9,979 nucleotides of DNA from CAMCYM01 sp964405405 (GTDB taxonomy: Bacteria; Bacteroidota; Bacteroidia; Flavobacteriales_D; Sanyastnellaceae): NCBI GenBank assembly GCA_964405405.1, contig CAYONT010000061.1:1-9979 (forward strand), in the 5' to 3' direction. The stretch's first letter is position 1. Each line of letters begins with the position of its first letter. Positions 1-5,760 of the stretch are shown here, in pieces. The notes beneath the pieces were generated by a model that saw nothing but the letters and a program-made list of their open reading frames with translations, was not told the origin of the DNA and ran no database searches. Made by a program: the position numbers and the translations under genes.

Positions 1-368
1 CCTGCTCCTGCGCCCCCCACCGGATAAAAAACGACCGGCGACCCTTGCCGGAACGCATGGGACAACCCCGCCCCCGGCAGCATCTTCAACCGAACCTGTT
101 GCCTCCCTCCGAACCCCATCCCCGTTTCCACCACCTCCACCGGCGACCAAGTCAACCCCTCCGCCCGCCGGACCCGCATCGCCCCCTCCTCCTCGATCCA
201 CTGCAACTTCTGCGACTCCGCTTCCTGCTCCCAGACCACGGCCATGGCAAGGTCCCCCATCTCTTCCAGCGCCCCCGGATGCCGAATGGCCCCCCGCAGC
301 CCGCCCCGCAATCCCGCCGGCTCCGTCCCCGACCCGCGGCCCGCCTCCCGGCCCTCCGACTTGCCCAT
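1..368 (-). CDS. N-terminal part of a probable superfamily I (IGHMBP2/UPF1-like) helicase, cut by the window edge
   Basis: This minus-strand frame is open from an ATG at 368 to the window edge, giving 122 residues with no stop. Residues 33-118 resemble the N-terminal region of the Bacteroidota AAA-domain helicases related to IGHMBP2: an acidic helix with WEQEAES (46-52), then RRAEGLTWSPVEV (68-80), then GMGFGG (83-88), and HAFRQGSPVVFYP (104-116) in a beta-barrel-like section. The ATP-binding motifs would lie beyond the window, so helicase activity is inferred from family resemblance recalled from memory, not seen. The first 32 residues are Gly/Arg-rich and unlike the family; a second ATG at 260 (residue 37) would remove them but would also cut into the conserved helix. 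The gene starts 11 bases after the surface-protein stop and is probably cotranscribed with it. The identification is moderately sure; that the frame is coding is more certain. Confidence 0.6.
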   Translation of the reverse strand, partial: MGKSEGREAGRGSGTEPAGLRGGLRGAIRHPGALEEMGDLAMAVVWEQEAESQKLQWIEEEGAMRVRRAEGLTWSPVEVVETGMGFGGRQQVRLKMLPGAGLSHAFRQGSPVVFYPVGGAGA

Positions 369-379
369 CCGGCCTTCCC

Positions 380-2830
380 TCAACGAACCAGCGAGAACGA
401 CCCGCTGAAGTACTTCATCCCCTGCCCGCCGTAGGTATTGAGCCCATCGATGTCGACCACAATCAGCTCACTCGTGTTCCTGGCAACCCCTAGCACGTAG
501 TAGTACGTACCCTCCGAAGCCTCCCCATCCGCCGGACGCCAGCCCGCCGAATTCCCGAAGTCATCGCTGGAGAAAACCAACCCGCCCCACCGGTTGTAAA
601 TCCGCATGGTGCTGCGCGGGTAGGCATCCAACCCATCCACATAGAACGCGTCGTTCTTCGTGTCGTTGTTGGGCGAGAAAACATTGGGAATGATCAGCTC
701 ACAAACCTCCGTGAACACCTCATAATCGGCGGATGCAGTCCAAACACAAGGCGCAGGCATCGACACCACCACGGTGTAGCTACCCGCCTCGGTGGCCTCC
801 TGCCCCGGCTGGTTCCCCAGTGGATCCGTGCAGGTCTCCACCACGGGCGTCTCTGGCACGTCGCATTCATATGTGTGCGACCAATTGTACAAGAACTGGT
901 CCCATCCGCCGGGTTGCTCCGGCGCCACCAAGGCCAGCACCTCCCCGAGACAGATGTCATACGACTGCAACGGCGCAGAAACCGGCGGCTCCAGTACCCC
1001 GACCACCACGTTCTGGGTCGCCGAGCAATTTTGCAACGACCCGCCAATCACCTGGACCGTGAGAGCAAAAGACGTCTCTTGGTCCAGCGAATTGAGCGTG
1101 GCATTGGGCGAGTTGGGATTGTTGAGCAAATTCCCCGGTGACCAGCTGTAATTGTAAACGTATCCCGGTGTCACATTTGTCACCACGCCCGACAACGCCA
1201 CCTGTTGACCGCAATAATCCGTGGGTTCAGCAATCTGGATGATGGGGCCTTGCACCACCGTGATGTCCACCTCGTGGGTGTAGGTGCATCCGAAGTCGTT
1301 GGTTGCCACAAAGGTGTACGTCTCCACCCCCGGTGTGGGCGGCTGGATGTTGATGTTGTTGCAGTTTGCCGACTGGTTCAAGATTGAGGGCCCTTGCCAG
1401 AACGTGCTGTCGCAACCCATCCCGAACACCGGCGTGAACACGATGGGATCCGGGTAGAGGTTGCTGTTGAACTGGATGGTCCAGTCGAAAATGAATCCAT
1501 TGTCTGAACCCCACATGTCGCAGATCTCGATTTCCCAAGTACCGTTGAGCGGACATCCGTCCAGCAGCGTCCATGGCTGGGTGGCTTCATACGTTCCAGA
1601 GGGCAAGGTGCCGCCCGCGTTCTCCGCCCAAGTGCCGTTGTTGGAAGTGGGCGAGAACCAGTAATCGTAGCCTACCCCCGCGATGTCTGGCGTACCGTCC
1701 ACGTCCACCGGCTCCCCCAAGAAGGTCCCGCCCCCATTCTGCTGGTGCAAGGCCATGCTCGAGCCGTCTGGACAAATGAGGCTGATGACCAAATCCCCCA
1801 TGAAGCTGTGCTCGAAGTTCATGAACATGTTGACGATGTCCACATTCGCATTCCCCACCGTGGCTCCGGGCGCAAACGCCGTGAACGTCAGCCCCGAGGA
1901 AAAGCACTGGCTCTGGTCGTCAGGGATGAAGAGGGCGCCACCGAAGTTCGCGGAAGGCGTGTCATCGTAGGTGACCCCTGTGACGGCGCCGGTGAGGGGG
2001 TAGATTTGGCCTGAACAAATCGTCGCATCTCCAGAAATGCCGGTCCAATCCGGCTCGGTGGACACAAGCACCAGGTGGTCCACCAGGTTGTTGTTCTGGC
2101 AGCCCTCCGGATCGTCCTCCGTGATGTTGTTGTCCGCGATGCTCAGCTGCACCTTGTAGGCACCCGGCTCAGCGAAACTGTGGGTGACCACGGGCTGCCC
2201 CGAGGCCGTGGCTCCATCGTCGAAGGTCCACTCCCAGGTCACGATTTCGAAGCCCTCGGCCACCGTGGAGCCGGTGGCGTCAAACACGATTTCTTCGCCC
2301 GGACAGACGTGCAACGGCACGGACTCCTCGGTCTGCACGATGGCGAAGGGGCGTTGACAGGGGTAACCGCAGGACATCTCCGCACCGAAGCTGCCGTTGC
2401 CGGTGGCGTCCGAGGTGAAGTGCAGGGTGAGGCAGCCCCCCGGATTCGCCAGCGAGGCAAAGAACTCCTGACCCTGTGCCTCGAACAGTTCAAAGCTGCC
2501 GATGAGCGGCGCCCCGACGGTGGGCCCGTCGTGAATTTCCAGCACATCCCCCGTGCCCAGCGCGGCCAGCGCGAAGTACAAGGTGATGATGGTCTCCGGT
2601 GCTTCGGGACACACTGTCATGGTGATGTTCTGGTTGGGCCCGTAATCGCCGGCACTCAACCCGGTGTCCACGAGGAACCCGCCGCAGGTGGTCAAGGTGG
2701 TGTTCGAGATGGGTATTTCCTGCGCCTGGGCGTTCAGGCCCGCAAGCGCAACGGCGACCCCGGCTGCCATTCCTCGGAACGCCTTCCAAAAGAGGCCCTG
2801 GGCCCCGGTGTTCATGACTGGGTGGCTCAT
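380..2830 (-). CDS. T9SS-secreted modular surface protein (CUB-like, PKD, P-domain-like, CHU_C sorting domain)
   Basis: This 816-residue protein is probably exported by Sec and then carried to the cell surface or medium by the type IX system. A signal peptide covers residues 1-36 (hydrophobic core about 20-32, AQA end). Residues 44-154 look CUB-like (DVLEIHDG at 95-102, paired cysteines). Residues 171-257 form a PKD domain (WEWTFDDG at 199-206, HSFAEPGAYKV at 217-227). Residues 300-455 resemble the P (Homo B) domain of proprotein convertases (HSFMGDLVISLICPDG at 341-356, WEIEICDMWGSDNG at 432-445). Ig-like, Cys-rich stretches follow to about 705. The end is a gliding-motility-type sorting domain (IPNVFSPNND at 714-723, MRIYNRWGG at 742-750, GTYYYVL at 774-780). 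No protease active site is seen, so adhesion or matrix building is more likely than catalysis; that role is inferred. The ATG at 2830 was chosen because it overlaps the upstream stop and follows an A-rich stretch; ATG 2815 is possible. Confidence 0.9.
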   Translation of the reverse strand: MSHPVMNTGAQGLFWKAFRGMAAGVAVALAGLNAQAQEIPISNTTLTTCGGFLVDTGLSAGDYGPNQNITMTVCPEAPETIITLYFALAALGTGDVLEIHDGPTVGAPLIGSFELFEAQGQEFFASLANPGGCLTLHFTSDATGNGSFGAEMSCGYPCQRPFAIVQTEESVPLHVCPGEEIVFDATGSTVAEGFEIVTWEWTFDDGATASGQPVVTHSFAEPGAYKVQLSIADNNITEDDPEGCQNNNLVDHLVLVSTEPDWTGISGDATICSGQIYPLTGAVTGVTYDDTPSANFGGALFIPDDQSQCFSSGLTFTAFAPGATVGNANVDIVNMFMNFEHSFMGDLVISLICPDGSSMALHQQNGGGTFLGEPVDVDGTPDIAGVGYDYWFSPTSNNGTWAENAGGTLPSGTYEATQPWTLLDGCPLNGTWEIEICDMWGSDNGFIFDWTIQFNSNLYPDPIVFTPVFGMGCDSTFWQGPSILNQSANCNNINIQPPTPGVETYTFVATNDFGCTYTHEVDITVVQGPIIQIAEPTDYCGQQVALSGVVTNVTPGYVYNYSWSPGNLLNNPNSPNATLNSLDQETSFALTVQVIGGSLQNCSATQNVVVGVLEPPVSAPLQSYDICLGEVLALVAPEQPGGWDQFLYNWSHTYECDVPETPVVETCTDPLGNQPGQEATEAGSYTVVVSMPAPCVWTASADYEVFTEVCELIIPNVFSPNNDTKNDAFYVDGLDAYPRSTMRIYNRWGGLVFSSDDFGNSAGWRPADGEASEGTYYYVLGVARNTSELIVVDIDGLNTYGGQGMKYFSGSFSLVR

Positions 2831-3345
2831 TGTTTGCGGGGGGTTGGTTGGGGCATCACAGGAAGGGCGTGGGTTGCGGGTACAGCGGGGTTCGAAGAAC
2901 GCCCGGTTGCCGCTTGGGGGCCCTCGCTCCGCTGCTGGTGCTGCTGGCGCTGGTGGCGCTGGTGGCGGGCCCATTGGACCTCCATCCGCTCCAAACTCCA
3001 AAAGGTGGCAATCGTTCCGTCGGCGAGCGAGCAGGTCACGTGGTGGCCCGCTGCCGGTACCACCGCCGCCTGGGCCGCGGCGAAGTCGGCGTACAGCCCG
3101 CCCGGGGCTACCAAGCCCTGCTCCTTCGCTTGCCAGCCCTCGTCTGCGGTCACCACCGCTCCGTGGAGCTGCCAGAAAGCAAATCGTTCCGCGTCGCCCT
3201 GCCAAGTGGCCCAAGAAACCGAGGGGGAATTTGCCACGCCGGCAGCGTGAGGCAAATCGGACGGAGCGCTGTGCTGACCGGAGACCACGACGGTGGCCAC
3301 GAAACACAGCATCCCGCAGGCGAGGATGGCTGAAAATCTGCTCAT
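2827..3345 (-). CDS. Small secreted protein of unknown function, translationally coupled to the T9SS surface protein
   Basis: This 172-residue product is not recognised. Residues 1-23 form a clear signal peptide (MSRF, then the hydrophobic run ILACGMLCFVATVVV, then SGQ), so it should be exported. The middle is rich in Trp, Ala and Gly (SWATWQGD at 44-51, FWSLERMEVQW at 115-125). Residues 127-139 are a His/Gln/Arg-rich patch with repeated RHQ, and the end is Pro-rich and probably disordered. No lipobox or T9SS sorting domain is seen. Its stop overlaps the start of the large surface-protein gene as ATGA, and a -7 box lies upstream, so it appears to be first in that unit. This could make it a partner, chaperone or dispensable leader; none of these is shown. 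An upstream ATG at 3369 would add eight residues before the signal peptide; 3345 fits the signal peptide better. Confidence 0.7.
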   Translation of the reverse strand: MSRFSAILACGMLCFVATVVVSGQHSAPSDLPHAAGVANSPSVSWATWQGDAERFAFWQLHGAVVTADEGWQAKEQGLVAPGGLYADFAAAQAAVVPAAGHHVTCSLADGTIATFWSLERMEVQWARHQRHQRQQHQQRSEGPQAATGRSSNPAVPATHALPVMPQPTPRKQ

Positions 3346-3394
3346 GATTGTAAATGTAGACACCAACAAGGACCGCTGCGTTGCATTCGCAGGC

Positions 3395-3402
3395 CAAATT
3401 TA
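3395..3402 (-). promoter_or_regulatory. Candidate -7 box for the secreted-protein/surface-protein unit
   Basis: On the minus strand this reads TAAATTTG, an exact match to the Bacteroidota -7 consensus TAnnTTTG. It lies about 50 bases before the ATG at 3345. The expected -33 TTTG is represented only by a run of T ending in C around 3426-3434. The position fits a promoter for the left-hand minus-strand genes, back to back with the tRNA promoter. Confidence 0.5.
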
Positions 3403-3443
3403 TGCCCCCCAAGCTCCGTCCTCCGAAAAAAAAATGCCTCGAT

Positions 3444-3473
3444 TTTGCCCGCACGAAATTCTGTCTATCTTTG
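3444..3473 (+). promoter_or_regulatory. Bacteroidota-type promoter of the tRNA cluster
   Basis: TTTG at 3444-3447 and TATCTTTG at 3466-3473 are separated by 18 bases, a full match to the -33/-7 consensus of the Bacteroidota housekeeping sigma factor (TTTG, about 19 bases, TAnnTTTG). The first tRNA starts 26 bases downstream, leaving room for a short precursor leader. Confidence 0.8.
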
Positions 3474-3499
3474 CCCCCCCAAACGAGGGGAACCTGTTC

Positions 3500-3573
3500 G
3501 ATTCCGTAGCTCAGCCGGTTAGAGCATCTCACTTTTAATGAGAGGGTCCTGGGTTCGAGTCCCAGCGGAATCA
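3500..3573 (+). tRNA. tRNA-Lys (anticodon UUU)
   Basis: A complete cloverleaf is seen. The acceptor GATTCCG pairs with CGGAATC, the D stem is GCTC/GAGC, the anticodon stem TCTCA/TGAGA encloses the loop CTTTTAA with anticodon TTT, and the T stem CTGGG/CCCAG encloses TTCGAGT. The discriminator is A at 3573. The 3' CCA is not encoded and must be added after transcription. It is the first gene of a three-tRNA unit. Confidence 0.97.
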
Positions 3574-3628
3574 CAGTCTTTTTTTGCTTACGAACCGCAT
3601 GCTTCCGTCCGCGGGCGCAGCGGGCACC

Positions 3629-3713
3629 GCCCAGGTGCTGAAATTGGTAGACAGGCATGTTTGAGGGGCATGTGTTCGTTTAGGACGTGCGGGTTCGATT
3701 CCCGCCCTGGGCA
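3629..3713 (+). tRNA. tRNA-Leu (anticodon GAG)
   Basis: This is a type II tRNA. The acceptor GCCCAGG pairs with CCTGGGC. The anticodon stem CATGT/GCATG has one G-T pair and the loop TTGAGGG gives anticodon GAG, which reads CUC and CUU. A long variable arm closes with GTTC/GGAC, and the T stem is GCGGG/CCCGC around TTCGATT. The discriminator is A at 3713 and CCA is not encoded. It follows tRNA-Lys by 55 bases and probably shares its transcript. Confidence 0.96.
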
Positions 3714-3737
3714 CAAGAACAGGTTGGTGTTGTTTTT

Positions 3738-3745
3738 TATCTTTG
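3738..3745 (+). promoter_or_regulatory. Possible internal -7 box before tRNA-Leu(CAG)
   Basis: TATCTTTG here is identical to the -7 box of the tRNA cluster promoter and lies 30 bases before tRNA-Leu(CAG), nearly the same distance as at tRNA-Lys. No TTTG sits at the proper -33 spacing, so it may be a weak internal promoter or chance. Confidence 0.35.
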
Positions 3746-3775
3746 GCGCGCGGCGGAATCCGCGGTCCTGCACCC

Positions 3776-3857
3776 ACCCGGGTGGCGAAATTGGTAGACG
3801 CGCAGTCTTCAGGCGGCTGTGCCTTCGGGCGTGCTGGTTCGAGTCCAGTTCCGGGTA
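3776..3857 (+). tRNA. tRNA-Leu (anticodon CAG)
   Basis: This is a type II tRNA. The acceptor ACCCGGG pairs with TCCGGGT with one G-T pair. The anticodon stem CAGTC/GGCTG encloses the loop TTCAGGC, giving anticodon CAG, which reads CUG. The short variable arm is GCC/GGC around TTCG and the T stem is GCTGG/CCAGT. The discriminator is A at 3857 and CCA is not encoded. The codon CUG is frequent in the GC-rich genes here, which fits a dedicated tRNA. Confidence 0.96.
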
Positions 3858-3860
3858 CTC

Positions 3861-3894
3861 AAAGGTCGTTCCGAACGGGACGGCCTTTTTTTTT
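3861..3894 (+). terminator. Intrinsic terminator of the tRNA cluster
   Basis: A 12-bp stem (3861-3872 with 3877-3888, including two T-G pairs) closes on the loop GAAC and runs straight into nine T at 3886-3894. It begins three bases after the last tRNA, so it ends the tRNA transcript and insulates the following aromatic-synthesis gene. Confidence 0.9.
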
Positions 3895-3962
3895 CGCGCC
3901 GAAGGGTGAAAAGGGGGGACGAACGGGGTGGGTCCCCGCGAACCTAGGCGTCTCTCCATTGT

Positions 3963-3970
3963 TATCTTTG
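3963..3970 (+). promoter_or_regulatory. Candidate -7 box immediately before the DAHP synthase/chorismate mutase start
   Basis: TATCTTTG, identical to the tRNA promoter -7 box, ends 4 bases before the GTG start at 3975. No TTTG is seen at -33. If used, transcription would begin at or within a few bases of the start codon, giving a leaderless or nearly leaderless mRNA. Confidence 0.5.
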
Positions 3971-3974
3971 TGCC

Positions 3975-5075
3975 GTGGTAACACACCTGCCCCTCTCCTT
4001 GCCGCCCTCTTTGGCGGGAACCGATGCTTCCGTGCCGTTGGTGGTGGCGGGGCCATGCAGTGCCGAGAGCCGGGAACAGGTGATGGAGACTGCGCTGGGT
4101 TTGGCCTCCACCGGCAAGGTCCAATTGCTCCGAGCCGGGCTGTGGAAGCCGCGCACCAAGCCGCAATCGTTTGAGGGCAAGGGGAGTGAGGCGCTGCCCT
4201 GGCTGGTCGAGGCGAAGGAGCGCACAGGGCTGCCCATCGCCACGGAGGTCGCAACACCGGCCCACGTGGAGGAGTGCCTGGCGGCCGGCGTGGATGTCCT
4301 GTGGATCGGAGCCCGGACGACGGTGAGCCCGTTTGCGGTGCAGGACATCGCGGAGGCGCTGCGGGGAACCCGCATCCCGGTCTTCGTGAAGAATCCGATG
4401 CACGCGGACTTGAAGTTGTGGATTGGAGCGGTGGAACGGGTGCAAGCCACCACGGGCGGTGCGGTCTGGGCGATCCACCGCGGCTTCAGCCGCTATGGAC
4501 TCAAGGAGTACCGCAACGCCCCGATGTGGGAAATCCCCATCGGATTCCGGTCAGAGAAACCCGAAATTCCCCTGCTCTGCGACCCCAGCCACATCGCCGG
4601 TCGGCGCAACCTGCTCGAGCAGGTGGCCCAGAAGGCCCTGGACCTGGGCATGCGCGGGCTCATGGTGGAGGTGCATCCGACGCCGGACCAGGCTTGGAGC
4701 GATGCGGAGCAGCAGATCACCCCGGCCGCCCTGCACGCCATGCTCGAACGGCTCGTGGTCCGGGACGAGACCCTGGACCCCGATTTGGTGAGCGGTTTGG
4801 CCGCCATGCGGTTGCAGATGGACTCGCTGGATGAACAGTGGGTGGAGTTGATGGGGGCGCGGATGGATTTGGCCCGCCAAATGGGCGACTTCAAGAAGGA
4901 GCACGGCCTGACGGTCCTGCAGCTCGAGCGCTGGCGCGAGGTGTTCGCCACCCGGAGCCAGTGGGCCACGGACCGCGGCCTCGGGCAGGAGTTCATCTTG
5001 TCGGTGCTGGAGCAAATCCACAACGAGAGCATCCGGGTCCAGACCGAGGGCATGCGCTCCAGCTCCGCAGACTGA
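3975..5075 (+). CDS. Bifunctional 3-deoxy-7-phosphoheptulonate synthase / chorismate mutase (type II)
   Basis: This 366-residue enzyme joins the first step of the shikimate pathway (phosphoenolpyruvate plus erythrose 4-phosphate to DAHP) to chorismate mutase, which makes prephenate for Phe and Tyr. The DAHP synthase part is about residues 20-262, with AGPCSAES (25-32), KPRTKPQSFEG (58-68), WIGARTTVSPFAVQ (110-123), KNPMHADLKLWIG (139-151), HRGFS (168-172) and CDPSH (202-206). Expected metal ligands are Cys28, His206, Glu232 and Asp243, with spacing matching family I-beta enzymes. The AroQ-type mutase part is about 270-358; Arg279, Arg296, Lys307 and Arg319 align with E. coli active-site residues, while Gln316 stands where E. 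coli has Asp48. The length is usual for the Bacteroidota fusion. GTG at 3975 is the only reasonable start: the first ATG (4083) would remove GPCSAE. The mutase domain may mediate feedback control by prephenate, as in related fusions; this is inferred. Confidence 0.95.
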   Translation: MVTHLPLSLPPSLAGTDASVPLVVAGPCSAESREQVMETALGLASTGKVQLLRAGLWKPRTKPQSFEGKGSEALPWLVEAKERTGLPIATEVATPAHVEECLAAGVDVLWIGARTTVSPFAVQDIAEALRGTRIPVFVKNPMHADLKLWIGAVERVQATTGGAVWAIHRGFSRYGLKEYRNAPMWEIPIGFRSEKPEIPLLCDPSHIAGRRNLLEQVAQKALDLGMRGLMVEVHPTPDQAWSDAEQQITPAALHAMLERLVVRDETLDPDLVSGLAAMRLQMDSLDEQWVELMGARMDLARQMGDFKKEHGLTVLQLERWREVFATRSQWATDRGLGQEFILSVLEQIHNESIRVQTEGMRSSSAD

Positions 5076-5136
5076 GTGGGCCCCGGAGTCCATCGGGTTT
5101 CGAAACCCGCCCGGCGCCACCTTCCATTTTTTTTTT
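5076..5136 (+). terminator. Probable compound terminator right after the DAHP synthase/chorismate mutase gene
   Basis: The 16-base perfect palindrome CGGGTTTCGAAACCCG at 5094-5109 sits inside an outer imperfect stem (GTGG with CCAC, GCC with GGC, one bulged G), which ends at 5120. Ten T follow at 5127-5136. The T run is six bases from the outer stem, so termination depends on the outer stem forming. Confidence 0.45.
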
Positions 5137-5195
5137 ACCGATTTTGAAACCTTCCCGGAACGCGTGGCGTAAAGGGACTCGGTTTTGGTTTTGCC

Positions 5196-5211
5196 AATCT
5201 CGAAAGAGATT
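5196..5211. other. Small perfect hairpin with GAAA tetraloop in the convergent gap
   Basis: AATCTC GAAA GAGATT forms a 6-bp stem with a stable GNRA loop. It lies in the 5137-5232 stretch between two terminator structures, where no coding frame or clear promoter is seen. It could be part of an untranslated tail; no function can be assigned. Confidence 0.3.
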
Positions 5212-5232
5212 TAGAATCAGGCGATTTGGTGA

Positions 5233-5269
5233 AAAGGGGTCTCTCAACGGAGGGACCCCTTTGATTTTT
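5233..5269. terminator. Bidirectional intrinsic terminator between convergent genes
   Basis: A 13-bp stem (5233-5245 with 5250-5262, one T-G pair) closes on AACG. On the plus strand it is followed by GATTTTTGG, and on the minus strand by TTTTC. It lies between the plus-strand aromatic-synthesis gene and the minus-strand DUF983 gene, 46 bases beyond the latter's stop, so it can end transcription from both sides. Confidence 0.85.
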
Positions 5270-5307
5270 GGTCGTTTCTGGGGGTCTGGGAATGCCCGTT
5301 GGCTGGT

Positions 5308-5691
5308 TCACTTGGTGAACAGGGCGAGCCAAATGGAGCGGCTGAGGCGGTAGATGACGGGGAGCAACAGCACGAGGGTGGTGATGCCGGTGGCCAGGAA
5401 GGTGCCCACGTGGGAGAAGAAACCGAAGGTGATCCAGCCCAGGGCGTCGAAGGTGTACAGGGCGACCAGGACGGCGACCCAGAGGGCGACGGTGAGGGCA
5501 TAGGAGACATAGGCCGCGCCGAAGTAGAAGCCCGGTTCGCGCTGGAAGTCCTCCCCGCACCGGGGACACTGGGGGTGCATGGCGGTGGTGGCGCGGTAAG
5601 GATTCTTTGTGCGGAAGATTTGGCCTTCACGACAACGCGGACAACGGTTGCGGACGATGGCCCCGAAGGCCGTGCGGGCTGGATTCGACAT
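5308..5691 (-). CDS. DUF983 family membrane protein
   Basis: This 127-residue protein has the DUF983 layout. Two CPRC motifs (Cys17/Cys20 and Cys42/Cys45) look like a four-cysteine zinc site in the cytoplasmic N-terminal part. The conserved EPGFYFGAAYVSYAL (52-66) follows, and then two membrane helices at about 60-80 and 88-112. The family's biochemical role is unknown, and nothing here settles it. The ATG at 5691 places the first CPRC at the usual distance from the N-terminus. The gene lies 69 bases beyond the ABC exporter gene on the same strand and could be read from the purB-exporter transcript. It also has its own -7-like box 4 bases before the ATG. Confidence 0.92.
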   Translation of the reverse strand: MSNPARTAFGAIVRNRCPRCREGQIFRTKNPYRATTAMHPQCPRCGEDFQREPGFYFGAAYVSYALTVALWVAVLVALYTFDALGWITFGFFSHVGTFLATGITTLVLLLPVIYRLSRSIWLALFTK

Positions 5692-5695
5692 GGCG

Positions 5696-5703
5696 CGAAA
5701 CTA
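5696..5703 (-). promoter_or_regulatory. Weak -7-like box before the DUF983 gene
   Basis: On the minus strand this reads TAGTTTCG, one base off TAnnTTTG, and ends 4 bases before the ATG at 5691. No -33 TTTG was identified. It resembles the arrangement at purB and at the DAHP synthase gene, where the box almost touches the start codon. Confidence 0.3.
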
Positions 5704-5760
5704 GGCATCCCCGCGGACGGGCGGTGCGACTTGGGTCACGAAATCAGGACGTTCTGCACT

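Noticed and set aside
2946..2967. Short 9-base direct repeats (GGCGCTGGT twice) in the secreted-protein gene
   Set aside because: Only two copies are present and they simply encode the repeated Arg-His-Gln patch; this is too little for a separate repeat feature.
2831..3658. The surface-protein frame stays open far upstream of its ATG, to about 3658
   Set aside because: This extension crosses the secreted-protein gene, the promoters and tRNA-Lys, has no signal peptide at its start and is low in coding character. It is an effect of high GC content.
3500..3857. tRNA cluster as an integration site for a mobile element
   Set aside because: All three tRNAs are intact, there are no duplicated tRNA 3' ends, and no integrase or transposase gene is nearby.
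5085..5121. Resemblance of this stretch to the 3' half of a tRNA or tmRNA (GGGTTTCGAAACCC followed by GCGCCACC)
   Set aside because: The T loop would have an extra base, no matching 5' acceptor or other arms are present, and the stretch is better explained as a terminator hairpin.
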